Source of the DNA: an uncultured Clostridia bacterium
GTDB lineage: Bacteria > Bacillota > Clostridia > Christensenellales > Borkfalkiaceae
Length of the DNA stretch: 64,000 nt
Assembly (NCBI GenBank): GCA_944341895.1
Contig: CALVMB010000002.1
Span: forward strand, 53,025 to 117,024
Direction: 5' to 3'
The notes under the pieces are model-generated. The model saw only the letters and a program-made list of their open reading frames with translations. It made no database searches and was not told the origin of the DNA. Positions 9,282 through 17,924 of the stretch are shown piece by piece (the stretch's first letter is position 1; each line of letters begins with the position of its first letter). Position numbers and translations under genes: made by a program.

Positions 9282-9320
9282 GGCGCAAAAAACCCGAAAA
9301 AGTGCGCCTTTTTTTCGGGG
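9282..9320 (+). terminator. Terminator after the isomerase gene
   Basis: GGCGC pairs with GCGCC and is followed by seven T. An alternative stem, CCCGAAAAA with TTTTTCGGG, overlaps it. Either would end transcription just before the pgi promoter. Confidence 0.65.
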
Positions 9321-9325
9321 AAGTA

Positions 9326-9354
9326 TTGACAGCGCCGCCCTTTTGTTTTACAAT
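9326..9354 (+). promoter_or_regulatory. pgi promoter
   Basis: TTGACA (9326) and TACAAT (9349) with a 17-base spacer; only one base departs from consensus. Confidence 0.9.
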
Positions 9355-9405
9355 ATTGGAAGTAGCGGAAACCGCTCGAATATCCTTTCGGAACGGAGGT
9401 CAAAC

Positions 9406-10833
9406 ATGAATTATAGGAACAAAGACTGGCGCAACAGCATGCGTCTGACGGTGGATTATAACTATATGATGAAAAAATTCATCGGAAGCGACGGGTTCAA
9501 GGATTCCGAGATCGCGGAGATGAAGGAAGCCGCCGCCGACGCGTTCGATTACGTCGCGGACAAGCGCGGGACGGGCATGATGGGCTGGACGGAACTGCCG
9601 TACAACCAGAAAGAGATCGTGGAAGACATCATCGCCACCGCCAAAGAAGTGCGCCGCAAGTTCAAATATTTCGTCGTGCTCGGCATCGGCGGAAGCGCGC
9701 TCGGCCCCATCGCCGTGTTCAACGCGCTGTGCCACCTGCACTATAACGACCTCGCGCCCTCCAAGCGCAAGGGCCCGAAATTCTACGTCGAGGACAACGT
9801 CGACCCCGAGCGCATGGCGGCGCTTCTGGACGTCATCGAACCCGAAAAGACCTGCTTCAACGTCATCACCAAATCGGGCGCGACCAGCGAGACCATGACG
9901 CAGTACCTCGTCATCAACGACATCCTCAAAAAGGTGCTGGGGGACAAGGCGAGCGAGAATATCATCGCCACCACCGATCACGCCAAGGGCAACCTCATCA
10001 AACTTGCCAAGCAGAACAATTATAAGACGTTCTACATCCCCGACGGCGTCGGCGGCAGGTTCTCCGAACTGTGCCCCGTCGGGCTTCTGCCCGCGGCGAT
10101 CCTGGGCATCGACATCAAGGCGATGCTCGCGGGCGCGGCGTACATGGACGGCATCTGCAACAAGCCTTCCGTTGCCAAAAACCCCGCCCTTGCCTGCGCC
10201 GTTCTGCAGGTCATGGCGATGAAGCGCGGCAAGAACATCGGCGTCATGATGCCGTATGCGGACAGCCTCAAACTCATGGCGGACTGGTATTGCCAGTTGT
10301 GGGCGGAGAGCCTGGGCAAGAACGTCACGCTGGACGGCAAGGCATGCAACGTCGGGCAGACCCCCGTCAAATCGCTGGGCGTCACCGACCAGCATTCGCA
10401 GGTCCAACTGTACACCGAAGGCCCGTTCGACAAGGTCGTCACCTTCCTGTCCGTCACCAACTACCGCAAGGTCGTTCCCATCCCGCACGGCTGTGAAGAC
10501 ATCCCCGACGTCTCCTTCCTCGGCGGCCACACCATGAACGAACTCATCGCCGCCGAAAACAAGGCCACCGCGTACGCGCTCGCCAAAGCGGGCAGGCAGA
10601 ACTACACCATCACGGTGCCCGAAGTCAACGAGTTCACGCTCGGACAACTCATGTACCTGTTCGAATTGCAGACGGCGTATGCGGGCGCGATGTTCAACAT
10701 CGACACCTTCAACCAGCCCGGCGTCGAAGCGGGCAAACAGGCGACGTACGCCCTGCTCGGCAAGCCCGGCTACGAGGCGAAGAAGAAGGAACTCGACGAC
10801 GCTCCCGCCGCCGAGGACAAATACATCGTCTGA
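9406..10833 (+). CDS. pgi: Glucose-6-phosphate isomerase
   Basis: Pgi interconverts glucose 6-phosphate and fructose 6-phosphate in glycolysis and gluconeogenesis. The protein has 475 residues. The SIS-type sugar-phosphate sites are clear: LGIGGSALGP, VITKSGATSETM, and the signature GVGGRFSELCPVGLLPA. The last quarter carries the expected GHTMNELIAAE region. The start at 9406 is set by the ribosome site GGAGG 7 bases upstream and by the promoter at 9326-9354, which falls inside the longer open frame that begins at 9271. It forms a single-gene transcript ended by the hairpin at 10856. Confidence 0.96.
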   Translation: MNYRNKDWRNSMRLTVDYNYMMKKFIGSDGFKDSEIAEMKEAAADAFDYVADKRGTGMMGWTELPYNQKEIVEDIIATAKEVRRKFKYFVVLGIGGSALGPIAVFNALCHLHYNDLAPSKRKGPKFYVEDNVDPERMAALLDVIEPEKTCFNVITKSGATSETMTQYLVINDILKKVLGDKASENIIATTDHAKGNLIKLAKQNNYKTFYIPDGVGGRFSELCPVGLLPAAILGIDIKAMLAGAAYMDGICNKPSVAKNPALACAVLQVMAMKRGKNIGVMMPYADSLKLMADWYCQLWAESLGKNVTLDGKACNVGQTPVKSLGVTDQHSQVQLYTEGPFDKVVTFLSVTNYRKVVPIPHGCEDIPDVSFLGGHTMNELIAAENKATAYALAKAGRQNYTITVPEVNEFTLGQLMYLFELQTAYAGAMFNIDTFNQPGVEAGKQATYALLGKPGYEAKKKELDDAPAAEDKYIV

Positions 10834-10855
10834 TCCGGAATTTTGTCATGACTGC

Positions 10856-10885
10856 GAGCGGCTTGTTTTTGCAAGCCGCTCTTGC
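10856..10885 (+). terminator. Hairpin after pgi
   Basis: GAGCGGCTTG pairs perfectly with CAAGCCGCTC across a 6-base T-rich loop. The T tail is poor, so termination may be partial. Confidence 0.55.
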
Positions 10886-10938
10886 GCTTTCTGCGGCAGG
10901 CAAGCCGCTCTCGCATATTCCGCGGACGGCAAGCCGCA
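10871..10938 (+). repeat. Short 29-bp tandem repeat
   Basis: The string GCAAGCCGC begins at 10871, 10900 and 10929, an exact 29-base period. The first two units agree at about three quarters of positions; the third runs into the ribosome site of the next gene. Confidence 0.7.
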
Positions 10939-10951
10939 GGGGAGGAGACGC

Positions 10952-12043
10952 ATGGAACAGCCGCGCCTGTTCGGTCAAAAAAAGCGCATGCCGCGCGTGC
11001 AGGTGCTGTGCCTGTGCGGGCTGGCGGCGGCGCTCCTGTATCTTCTGGCGGGCCTCCCCGTTTTCGCGGAACATCTGTTCGCGCGCGGCGTCACGCGCGT
11101 CCTCTCGGCGGCGCTGACCGTGCTCTCCAACGCCGTTCCGTTCTCGCTGTACGAGTGCGGCGCCGTCGCGCTGACCGTCGTTCTGTGCGTGAGCGCGGTG
11201 CGGCTCGTCCTTGCGCTGTGCCGCCGCCGTTTTGCGCGCGCGGGCTCGCTCGCCTATCGGCTGTGCCTGTTCGCGCTGGCGCTCCTCATCGCGTTCGGCG
11301 CGCTGTACGCGCCGCTGTACGAACGCGCCCCCGCCGCGGAGGCGCTCGGCATTTCCGAGTCTGCCGTCACGCAGGAGCAGGTGCTGGCCGCCGCGGAATA
11401 TTTCGTCGACGAACTGAACGCCGCTTCGCGGCAGTTGGAGCGCGGCGAAGACGGGCGCATCCTCCCGCCGCTCTCGTTTGACGAGGTCGCGGATGCGCTC
11501 AACGAGGCGTACGCCGCGCTCGGCGGCTATTTTTCGGGGCAGGCGGTGCGGCCCAAGGCGGTCGCGCTGTCCGTGCCCATGAGTTATCTGGGCATCACGG
11601 GCATCTTCATTCCCTTTTTCGGGGAAGCGAACGTCAACGTCAACATCCCCGTCTACGAACTGCCGCAGACGATGGCGCACGAGATGGCGCACGCCAAGGG
11701 CGTCTCGCGCGAGAACGAGGCGAACGTCGTCTCCTACTTCGTCTGCATCGCTTCCGAGGAGGCGTACCTGCGTTACAGCGCGCTCATGCCCGTGACTGCG
11801 ACGCTCCTCAACGCGCTCCCGCGCGCCGAACGCGAGCAACTGCGCGACCGCCTGCCCGCCGCGGTGCTCGCCGACTACGCGGCGGCAAGCGAACATTTTA
11901 CGCGCTACGAAGGGGCGATCGACCGCATCTCTTCTTTTTTCAACGACCTGTTCCTCAAAGCGAACGGCGTCTCGTCGGGCACGGCGAGTTACGGCGAAAC
12001 GGTCTCGGCGCTCGTGGGCATGTATACGCTGTTTTCGGCGTGA
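10952..12043 (+). CDS. DUF3810-type membrane protein with a zinc-metallopeptidase-like motif
   Basis: The 363-residue protein has three hydrophobic segments in the first 130 residues (near 17-35, 52-75 and 90-110), then a soluble domain. The soluble part carries HEMAHAKGVSRENEAN (about residues 244-259), an HExxH zinc site followed by a downstream glutamate, as in the DUF3810 family. The family's role is not established; the motif suggests a membrane-anchored peptidase. The start at 10952 is set by GGGGAGGAG just upstream. No promoter was found between pgi and this gene, so read-through from pgi is possible. Confidence 0.78.
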   Translation: MEQPRLFGQKKRMPRVQVLCLCGLAAALLYLLAGLPVFAEHLFARGVTRVLSAALTVLSNAVPFSLYECGAVALTVVLCVSAVRLVLALCRRRFARAGSLAYRLCLFALALLIAFGALYAPLYERAPAAEALGISESAVTQEQVLAAAEYFVDELNAASRQLERGEDGRILPPLSFDEVADALNEAYAALGGYFSGQAVRPKAVALSVPMSYLGITGIFIPFFGEANVNVNIPVYELPQTMAHEMAHAKGVSRENEANVVSYFVCIASEEAYLRYSALMPVTATLLNALPRAEREQLRDRLPAAVLADYAAASEHFTRYEGAIDRISSFFNDLFLKANGVSSGTASYGETVSALVGMYTLFSA

Positions 12044-12080
12044 AAATCGCGCCTGCGAAGGTGTTGCGGCTTTTCTGCGT

Positions 12081-12109
12081 TTGACAATGCGGACAAAATG
12101 CGGTATACT
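12081..12109 (+). promoter_or_regulatory. Promoter of the CMP-kinase-like and TtcA-like operon
   Basis: TTGACA (12081) and TATACT (12104) with a 17-base spacer. It is followed by the small palindrome GACCCGTTACGGGTC (12113-12127) within the leader. Confidence 0.88.
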
Positions 12110-12151
12110 GTAAGACCCGTTACGGGTCTTTATAAGGACGGACTGATCACT

Positions 12152-12988
12152 ATGGAAAACATCAAAATTTCGCTGGCAGGGGATCTGGGCAGCGGCAAAT
12201 CGACGGTCGGCAAACTGCTGTGCGGGCGGCTCGGCGCCGAACTGTACTCGACGGGCACCATCCAGCGCGCCATCGCCGAGGAGATGGGCATGACCACCCT
12301 CGAACTCAACCGCTATTCGGAGACGCATCCCGAGATCGACGGCAGGATCGACGACGGCCTGCGCGCCCTCGAACACGAGCCGAAAGACCTCGTCATCGAT
12401 TCGCGCATGGCGTGGCATTTCGTGCCTTCGTCCTTTTCGGTGTACATGATGACCGAACCCGTCATTTCGGCGACGCGCATCCTCAACGCGGGCAGGAGCA
12501 GCGAACCGTTCAAAACGGTGGAAGAGGCGGTGGAATCCATCGCCGCCCGCCGCCAAAGCGAGGCGCAGCGCTACCTGCAACTGTACGGCGTGCACATCAA
12601 GGACCTCGAAAACTACGATTACGTCGTCGATACTTCCTTTGTCTCGCCCGAAACGGTCGCCGACCGCATCGCCGAGCATTACCGCAAATACAAAGCGGGC
12701 GAAAAATTCGTCCGCTACGAGATCTGCCCCGCGCGCCTTCTGCCCGCGGGCGAGGGCGCGGGCGCGCCGTCCTTTATCGAATACGACGGGTTTTTCTACA
12801 TCGCGGGCGGCGCCGAGGAGATCGTGCGTTCCATTGCCCGCGGCGCGCCGCTCATCGCCTGCGCGCGCTGCGTTGCCGACGACCCCGCGGCGTTCGTCGC
12901 CGAAAACTGCACCCGCGAAAAAGTCGCGGAATGGACGCGCCGCACGGGCGTGCGCCCCGCTGCTCTGCCCGCCTTTTTACAGCCATGA
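12152..12988 (+). CDS. Cytidylate-kinase-like P-loop protein with an extra C-terminal part
   Basis: The 278-residue protein starts with a nucleotide-kinase fold: Walker A GDLGSGKST at residues 10-18, then STGTIQRAIAEEMG and a lid region around RRQSEAQRYLQLYG, like archaeal-type (d)CMP kinases. Such enzymes phosphorylate CMP or dCMP with ATP. After about residue 185 there is an additional stretch of some 90 residues not expected in CMP kinase, with one C-A-R-C pair. The start at 12152 follows a GGACGG region and fits the promoter. Its stop overlaps the start of the TtcA-like gene (ATGA), so the two are translationally coupled. Substrate and C-terminal role are unknown. Confidence 0.75.
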   Translation: MENIKISLAGDLGSGKSTVGKLLCGRLGAELYSTGTIQRAIAEEMGMTTLELNRYSETHPEIDGRIDDGLRALEHEPKDLVIDSRMAWHFVPSSFSVYMMTEPVISATRILNAGRSSEPFKTVEEAVESIAARRQSEAQRYLQLYGVHIKDLENYDYVVDTSFVSPETVADRIAEHYRKYKAGEKFVRYEICPARLLPAGEGAGAPSFIEYDGFFYIAGGAEEIVRSIARGAPLIACARCVADDPAAFVAENCTREKVAEWTRRTGVRPAALPAFLQP

Positions 12989-13809
12989 AAGACCGCGCGT
13001 TTGTGGAGAGGAGCATCATCACGACCTATCGGCGGGAGATCTGGCGCCGCTTTGCGCGCGGCGTCAAGGAATACGCGCTGGTGGAGGCGGGGGACAGCGT
13101 CGCCGTCTGCATGTCGGGCGGGAAAGATTCCCTGCTCCTTGCCAAGTGCATGCAGGAGTTGCAGGCGCACGGCGACGTGGATTTCGACCTCAAATTCCTC
13201 GTCATGGACCCGGGCTATGCGCCCGCCAACCGCGCGCTCATCGAGAGCAACGCCGCCGCGCTCGGCATCCCCGTGCACATCTTTTCCTCGCCCATCTTCG
13301 AGACGGTGGAAGAGGTCAAAAACGCCTGCTACGTGTGCGCGCGCATGCGCCGCGGCTACCTGTACCGCGAGGCACAGCGGCTGGGCTGCAACAAGATCGC
13401 GCTCGGGCACCACTTCGACGACGTCATCGAGACCATCCTCATGGGCATGCTGTACGGCGCGCAGATGCAGAGCATGCCCCCCAAACTGTACAGTTCCCGC
13501 CACCCGGGCATGCAACTCATCCGCCCGCTGTACTATGTGCACGAGGAGGACATCGTTCGCTGGCAGAATTTGTGCGAGTTGCAGTGCCTGCGCTGTGCCT
13601 GCCGCTTCACCGAAAAGAGCGAGGAAGCGGAAGATCTGTCCAAGCGGCGGGAGGTCAAGCGGCTGATCGCCGAACTCAAAAAGAGCAATCCGAACGTGGA
13701 CATCAACATTTTCCGCAGTGCGTACAACGTGCATGTGGATACCCTCATCGAGTACGATTCGCGCGGCGAACGCTATCCGTTTTTGTCCCGCTACAAACCC
13801 AAGATCTGA
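12985..13809 (+). CDS. TtcA-like ATP pyrophosphatase (probable tRNA thiolation enzyme)
   Basis: The 274-residue protein has the PP-loop SGGKDS (about residues 47-52), a central cysteine pair CYVCARMRRG, the segment GHHFDDVIETILMGMLYG, and a late CLRCACRF. This is the pattern of the TtcA family, whose members activate C32 of tRNA with ATP and insert sulfur through an iron-sulfur cluster. Whether the substrate here is cytidine 32 is inference. The ATG overlaps the stop of the upstream kinase-like gene by 4 bases, so it is made with that protein. A good terminator follows. Confidence 0.82.
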   Translation: MKDRAFVERSIITTYRREIWRRFARGVKEYALVEAGDSVAVCMSGGKDSLLLAKCMQELQAHGDVDFDLKFLVMDPGYAPANRALIESNAAALGIPVHIFSSPIFETVEEVKNACYVCARMRRGYLYREAQRLGCNKIALGHHFDDVIETILMGMLYGAQMQSMPPKLYSSRHPGMQLIRPLYYVHEEDIVRWQNLCELQCLRCACRFTEKSEEAEDLSKRREVKRLIAELKKSNPNVDINIFRSAYNVHVDTLIEYDSRGERYPFLSRYKPKI

Positions 13810-13838
13810 GCCGCCGCTTTGCGGCGCATGCCGAAACG

Positions 13839-13864
13839 GCGCCGCGCAAGCGGCGCTTTGTTTT
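13839..13864 (+). terminator. Terminator after the TtcA-like gene
   Basis: GCGCCGC and GCGGCGC pair across GCAA and are followed by TTTGTTTT. Confidence 0.85.
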
Positions 13865-13981
13865 GCGGTGCGCGGGTTCGGCGCATGGACGCGCCCCGCA
13901 CTTCGGCTGTTTCGTTGTATGGGCGCGCCCCGCGGGTCGGCGAAACGCCGCGGCGTTTTTTGCCCGTTTGCGTTCACGGGG

Positions 13982-14010
13982 TTGTCTTTTTGGCGCCGCC
14001 GTGGTATACT
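13982..14010 (+). promoter_or_regulatory. Adenine deaminase promoter
   Basis: TTGTCT (13982) and TATACT (14005) with a 17-base spacer, 27 bases before the ATG. The 227-base gap before the gene otherwise holds the upstream terminator and no other feature. Confidence 0.8.
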
Positions 14011-14036
14011 GAAAGAAAAAGCGAAGGAGCGCACCA

Positions 14037-15743
14037 ATGCTGGAAAAGATCATCGACGCCGCGCTGGGCAATGCCAAGGCGGACATCGTTCTCAAAAACG
14101 GAAAATACGTCAACGTGTTCACGGGCAGGATCGAGGAAGGGGACATCGCCGTCTGCGGCGGCAAGATCGTCGGCGTGGGCAAATACGAGGGCGAACGCGA
14201 GATCGACATCGCGGGCAAGATCGCGGTGCCGGGACTCATCGATGCGCATATGCACATCGAAAGTTCGCAACTCTCGCCCGAGGAATTCGCGCGGCTCGCC
14301 GTGCCCCGCGGCACGACCACCGTCATCGCCGACCCGCACGAGATCACCAACGTCTGCGGCATCGCGGGCGCGGAATACATCGCGCGGGCGGCAAAGAATA
14401 CTCCGCTCGAAGTCAAACTCATGCTCCCGTCCTGCGTTCCCGCCACTCCCTTTGAAACGAGCGGCGCGGTGCTGGGCGGCAGGGAGACGGCGGAGGCGAT
14501 CGGCCGCGACCTGTTCTGGGGTCTGGGCGAATTCATGAACTACCCGGGCGTCATCGGCAAGGACCCCGAAGTTCTGCAAAAGATCGCCGCGGCGCACGCG
14601 GCGGGAAAGGTCGTGGACGGCCACGCGCCCAACACGAGCGGCAAGGGGCTGAACGCCTACATCGCCGCGGGCATCTCCACCGACCACGAGTGCGTTTCCC
14701 CCGCCGAGGCGGAAGAAAAGATCGCCAAGGGCATGTACGTGCATCTGCGCGCTGGCTCGGCGACGCGCAACGTCGCCGTCAACTGCAAGGCAGTCAATGC
14801 CGCCAACCTGCGCCGTTTCCTGCTGTGCACCGACGACCGCCACGCCGCCGACCTCAAAGCCAACGGGCACCTCGACAACGCCCTGCGCATCGCGGTCGCC
14901 GCGGGCATGGACCCCGTGTGGGCGGTCATCGCCGCCACCCTCAACGGCGCGGAATGCTACCGCCTGTACGGCAAGGGCGCCATCGCGCCGGGGTATGACG
15001 CGGACATCGCCGTGTTCGATGACCTCAAAGACTTCGCCTGCGCGCTCGTTCTCAAAAACGGAAACCTGGTCGCCGAAGAGGGCAGGGCGCTGTTCGGCGG
15101 GGAGCGCTACCTGTCCGACGCGGTCAAAAACACCGTGCACGTGGGCAAGGTCACGGCGGATTCTTTCCGCCTCGCGCTGCGGGGTGAAAAAGCCAACGTC
15201 ATCCGCCTCATTCCCGACAACGTCGTCACCGAGCGCGTCGTGCGCGCGGTGGAGAGCCGCAGCGGCGACGTCGTGCTCAAAGGCACCGATCTTCTCAAAC
15301 TTGCCGTCGTCGAACGCCACCACGCTTCGGGCAACATCGGACTGGGGCTGTTGGAAGGGTACGGGCTCAAAGACGGGGCGATCGCGCTCACCGTCGCGCA
15401 CGATTCGCACAACATCATCGTGCTCGGCGACAACAACGCGGACATGGCGGCGGCGGTGGAGGAACTGCGCCGCATCGGCGGCGGCATGACCGTCGTGCGC
15501 GGCGGCAAGGCGGAGTCTCTCCCGCTGGACATCGCGGGGCTGATGAGCAGTCTGCCCGCCGAGGAATACATCGCCCGCTCCGAGGAACTGCTCGCCCGCG
15601 CCTATGCGATGGGCGTCAAAAAGGATGTGGAAGCGTTCATGAGCCTGTCCTTCCTCGCCCTTCCCGTCATCCCGTCCGTCAAACTCACCGACAAGGGGTT
15701 GTTCGACGTGGACAGATTCTGTTTCATGTCCGTCGATGCGTAA
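14037..15743 (+). CDS. ade: Adenine deaminase
   Basis: Ade deaminates adenine to hypoxanthine for purine salvage. The 568-residue protein has the amidohydrolase metal site: DAHMHIESSQLSPEEFA (about residues 64-80) with the HxH pair, then DPHEITNVCG. The phrases VKNGKYVNVFTGR-like near the start, HAPNTSGKGLNAY and GHLDNALR-like later are typical of the family, as is the C-terminal domain with GGMTVVRGGK. Length is normal (about 570-590). GAAGGAG precedes the ATG. The gene is single, between its own promoter and the T-box promoter. Confidence 0.93.
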   Translation: MLEKIIDAALGNAKADIVLKNGKYVNVFTGRIEEGDIAVCGGKIVGVGKYEGEREIDIAGKIAVPGLIDAHMHIESSQLSPEEFARLAVPRGTTTVIADPHEITNVCGIAGAEYIARAAKNTPLEVKLMLPSCVPATPFETSGAVLGGRETAEAIGRDLFWGLGEFMNYPGVIGKDPEVLQKIAAAHAAGKVVDGHAPNTSGKGLNAYIAAGISTDHECVSPAEAEEKIAKGMYVHLRAGSATRNVAVNCKAVNAANLRRFLLCTDDRHAADLKANGHLDNALRIAVAAGMDPVWAVIAATLNGAECYRLYGKGAIAPGYDADIAVFDDLKDFACALVLKNGNLVAEEGRALFGGERYLSDAVKNTVHVGKVTADSFRLALRGEKANVIRLIPDNVVTERVVRAVESRSGDVVLKGTDLLKLAVVERHHASGNIGLGLLEGYGLKDGAIALTVAHDSHNIIVLGDNNADMAAAVEELRRIGGGMTVVRGGKAESLPLDIAGLMSSLPAEEYIARSEELLARAYAMGVKKDVEAFMSLSFLALPVIPSVKLTDKGLFDVDRFCFMSVDA

Positions 15744-15803
15744 GGCGGGCGCATCCGTTTCGTGTGCGGAAAGACGCCGCTCTCGCGGCTGTGCAAAAAA
15801 AAG

Positions 15804-15832
15804 TTGACAAGCGCGCAAATGTGTGCTATCAT
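15804..15832 (+). promoter_or_regulatory. Promoter of the ilvBN T-box transcript
   Basis: TTGACA (15804) and TATCAT (15827) with a 17-base spacer, directly ahead of the T-box leader. Confidence 0.85.
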
Positions 15833-15837
15833 ACAGA

Positions 15838-16108
15838 AAAATCGACAGAAAACGCAGTGACGGGGAGGAGTACCCGCAATTTTCGGCACAGAGAGGGAAC
15901 GGTCGGTGGAAGTTCCCGCGGAGTTGCGGCGGAAGGTAGCCCCCGAGCGGCGGACCGAACGGAAACAAGTAGGCTCCGACGGCTTTGCCCGCCGTTACAC
16001 GGGCGCCGATGCCGCGCGCATCGGACAGAGTGCGGGAATGTTCCCGAATGCAGGTGGTAACACGGTCTACGATCGCCCTGGACGGCATATGCCGTTCGGG
16101 GCGTTTTG
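15838..16108 (+). promoter_or_regulatory. T-box riboswitch leader upstream of ilvB
   Basis: The leader has the standard T-box parts in order: a 5' segment with GGAGGAGTA, the stem I distal region CAGAGAGGGAAC...GGTCGGTGGAAG (15889-15911), a specifier region GGAAGGTAGCCCCCGAG (15931-15947), a stem III-like segment, the T-box core CAGGTGGTAACACGG (16051-16065), and a terminator CGCCC...GGGGCG-TTTT (16074-16107). Uncharged tRNA binding would free the antiterminator and allow ilvBN transcription. Anchored on the 3' side of the loop, the specifier reads GTA (15936-15938), a valine codon; one base earlier it would read GGT (glycine). Valine fits the gene downstream. Confidence 0.93.
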
Positions 16109-16177
16109 TCTGTACAGGCGGGTCCCGCCGCACAAAATATTGACTCGGCGCGCATCCGCGCGCAAGGAGGTAGGTCC

Positions 16178-17923
16178 ATGAAGATCAGCGGAGCAAAATT
16201 ATTTGTCAAAGCATTGCAGGAAGAGGGCGTGGATACGCTGTTCGCCTATCCTGGAGGCATGGCGATCGACCTGTTCGACGCGCTGTACGGCGAAACGGCG
16301 TTCCGCGTCGTATTGCCCCGCCACGAGCAGGGGCTGGTGCACGCCGCGGACGGGTACGCGCGCGCCACGGGCAGGACGGGCGTCTGCCTCGTCACCAGCG
16401 GCCCGGGCGCGACCAACCTCGTCACGGGCATCGCCACGGCGAACTACGACAGTGTGCCCCTCGTCTGCTTTACGGGGCAGGTCCCCACCCACCTGATCGG
16501 CAACGACGCCTTCCAGGAAGTGGACATCGTCGGCATCTGCCGCAGTATCTGCAAATACGCCGTGACGGTGCGCAGCCGCGACGACCTGGGCAGGATCATC
16601 AAGGAGGCGTTCTACATCGCCCGCACGGGCAAACCGGGGCCTGTGCTCGTCGACTTCCCCAAGGACATCCAACTCGCTCTCGGCAGCGACGAGTATCCGC
16701 AGGAAGTCTCCATCCGCGGGTACAAGCCCTCGACGGGCGTGCATATGGGGCAACTCAAAAAGGCGGCGGCGATGCTTGCCGCCGCGAAGCGCCCGCTCTT
16801 TCTGGCGGGCGGCGGCGTGAACATCGCCCGCGGCGGGGATGCGCTGCGCCGCGTCGCCGAGGCGTGCGGCGCGCCCGTGGTCACCACCATCATGGGCAAG
16901 GGCGCGCTCCCGTACAATCATCCGCTGTACATCGGGAATATGGGCATGCACGGCAACATCGCCGCCAACACCGCGGTGTCCGAATGTGACCTGCTCTTTT
17001 CGGTGGGCACCCGCTTCAACGACCGCATCACGGGCAAGTTGAGCGAGTTCGCCAAAGGGGCGCAGATCGTGCACATCGATATCGACGCCGCGTCCATCTC
17101 GCGCAACATCGTGGTGGACGTGCCCATCGTCGCGGACGCGCGCGAGGCGCTGGAAAAACTGGCGGAGATCCTGCCGCCCGCCAAGGCGGAGCGCGGCGGC
17201 TGGGTGCAGCGGCTGCAGAGCCTGCGCGCCGAAAAGCCGCTGGTCATGGACGGCGGCGGCGCGGTCACGCCCAAAGACGTCATCGAGGCGATCAACGCGC
17301 AGTTCGACGAGCCCATCGTCACCACCGACGTCGGGCAGAACCAACTGTGGACGACGCAGTTTTTGCAGGTCAAAGGGCAGGGGAAACTGCTCACGTCGGG
17401 CGGGCTGGGCACCATGGGCTACGGGCTCCCCGCGGCGATCGGCGCAAAACTCGGCTGTCCCGACCGCCCCGTCGTCTGCATCGCGGGGGACGGCGGCTTT
17501 CAGATGAACGAGCAGGAACTCGCCACCGCGGTGTGCGAAGAACTGCCCGTTACCATCTGCATCTTCAACAATTCCTACCTCGGCAACGTGCGCCAGTGGC
17601 AGGAAATGTTCTTCGGCGGCAAATATTCCTGCACCTGCCTGCGCAAGCGCGCGTCCTGCGGGGCATGGTGCTCCAACCCGAACGCGCAGTGCCCGCCGTA
17701 CGTTCCCGACTTTGTCAAACTTGCCCAAAGTTACGGCATCGAGGGCATCCGCGTCACCGATCGGGCGCAGATCGCAGAAGCCTTTGCGCGCGCCAAGGCA
17801 AACACTAAGGCACCCACGCTCATTGAGTTCATCGTCGAGCGCGAGAGCAACGTCCTGCCCATCGTTCCGGGCGGGAACGCGCTTTCGGAAATGGTCACCG
17901 AATACAAAAAGGAGGGGAAGTAA
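16178..17923 (+). CDS. ilvB: Acetolactate synthase, large (catalytic) subunit
   Basis: IlvB condenses two pyruvates, or pyruvate and 2-oxobutyrate, with thiamine diphosphate in valine, leucine and isoleucine synthesis. The 581-residue protein has AYPGGMAIDLFDAL near the N-terminus with the conserved glutamate in RHEQG, the FAD-binding middle domain, and the thiamine site AGDGGFQMNEQELATA...FNNSYLGNVRQWQ. A cysteine-rich insertion with five cysteines (about residues 485-505) sits between the thiamine site and the last helices. The start at 16178 is chosen because AAGGAGG lies 8 bases upstream; the frame is open further into the leader. The stop is directly followed by ilvN. Confidence 0.95.
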   Translation: MKISGAKLFVKALQEEGVDTLFAYPGGMAIDLFDALYGETAFRVVLPRHEQGLVHAADGYARATGRTGVCLVTSGPGATNLVTGIATANYDSVPLVCFTGQVPTHLIGNDAFQEVDIVGICRSICKYAVTVRSRDDLGRIIKEAFYIARTGKPGPVLVDFPKDIQLALGSDEYPQEVSIRGYKPSTGVHMGQLKKAAAMLAAAKRPLFLAGGGVNIARGGDALRRVAEACGAPVVTTIMGKGALPYNHPLYIGNMGMHGNIAANTAVSECDLLFSVGTRFNDRITGKLSEFAKGAQIVHIDIDAASISRNIVVDVPIVADAREALEKLAEILPPAKAERGGWVQRLQSLRAEKPLVMDGGGAVTPKDVIEAINAQFDEPIVTTDVGQNQLWTTQFLQVKGQGKLLTSGGLGTMGYGLPAAIGAKLGCPDRPVVCIAGDGGFQMNEQELATAVCEELPVTICIFNNSYLGNVRQWQEMFFGGKYSCTCLRKRASCGAWCSNPNAQCPPYVPDFVKLAQSYGIEGIRVTDRAQIAEAFARAKANTKAPTLIEFIVERESNVLPIVPGGNALSEMVTEYKKEGK

Positions 17924-17924
17924 G

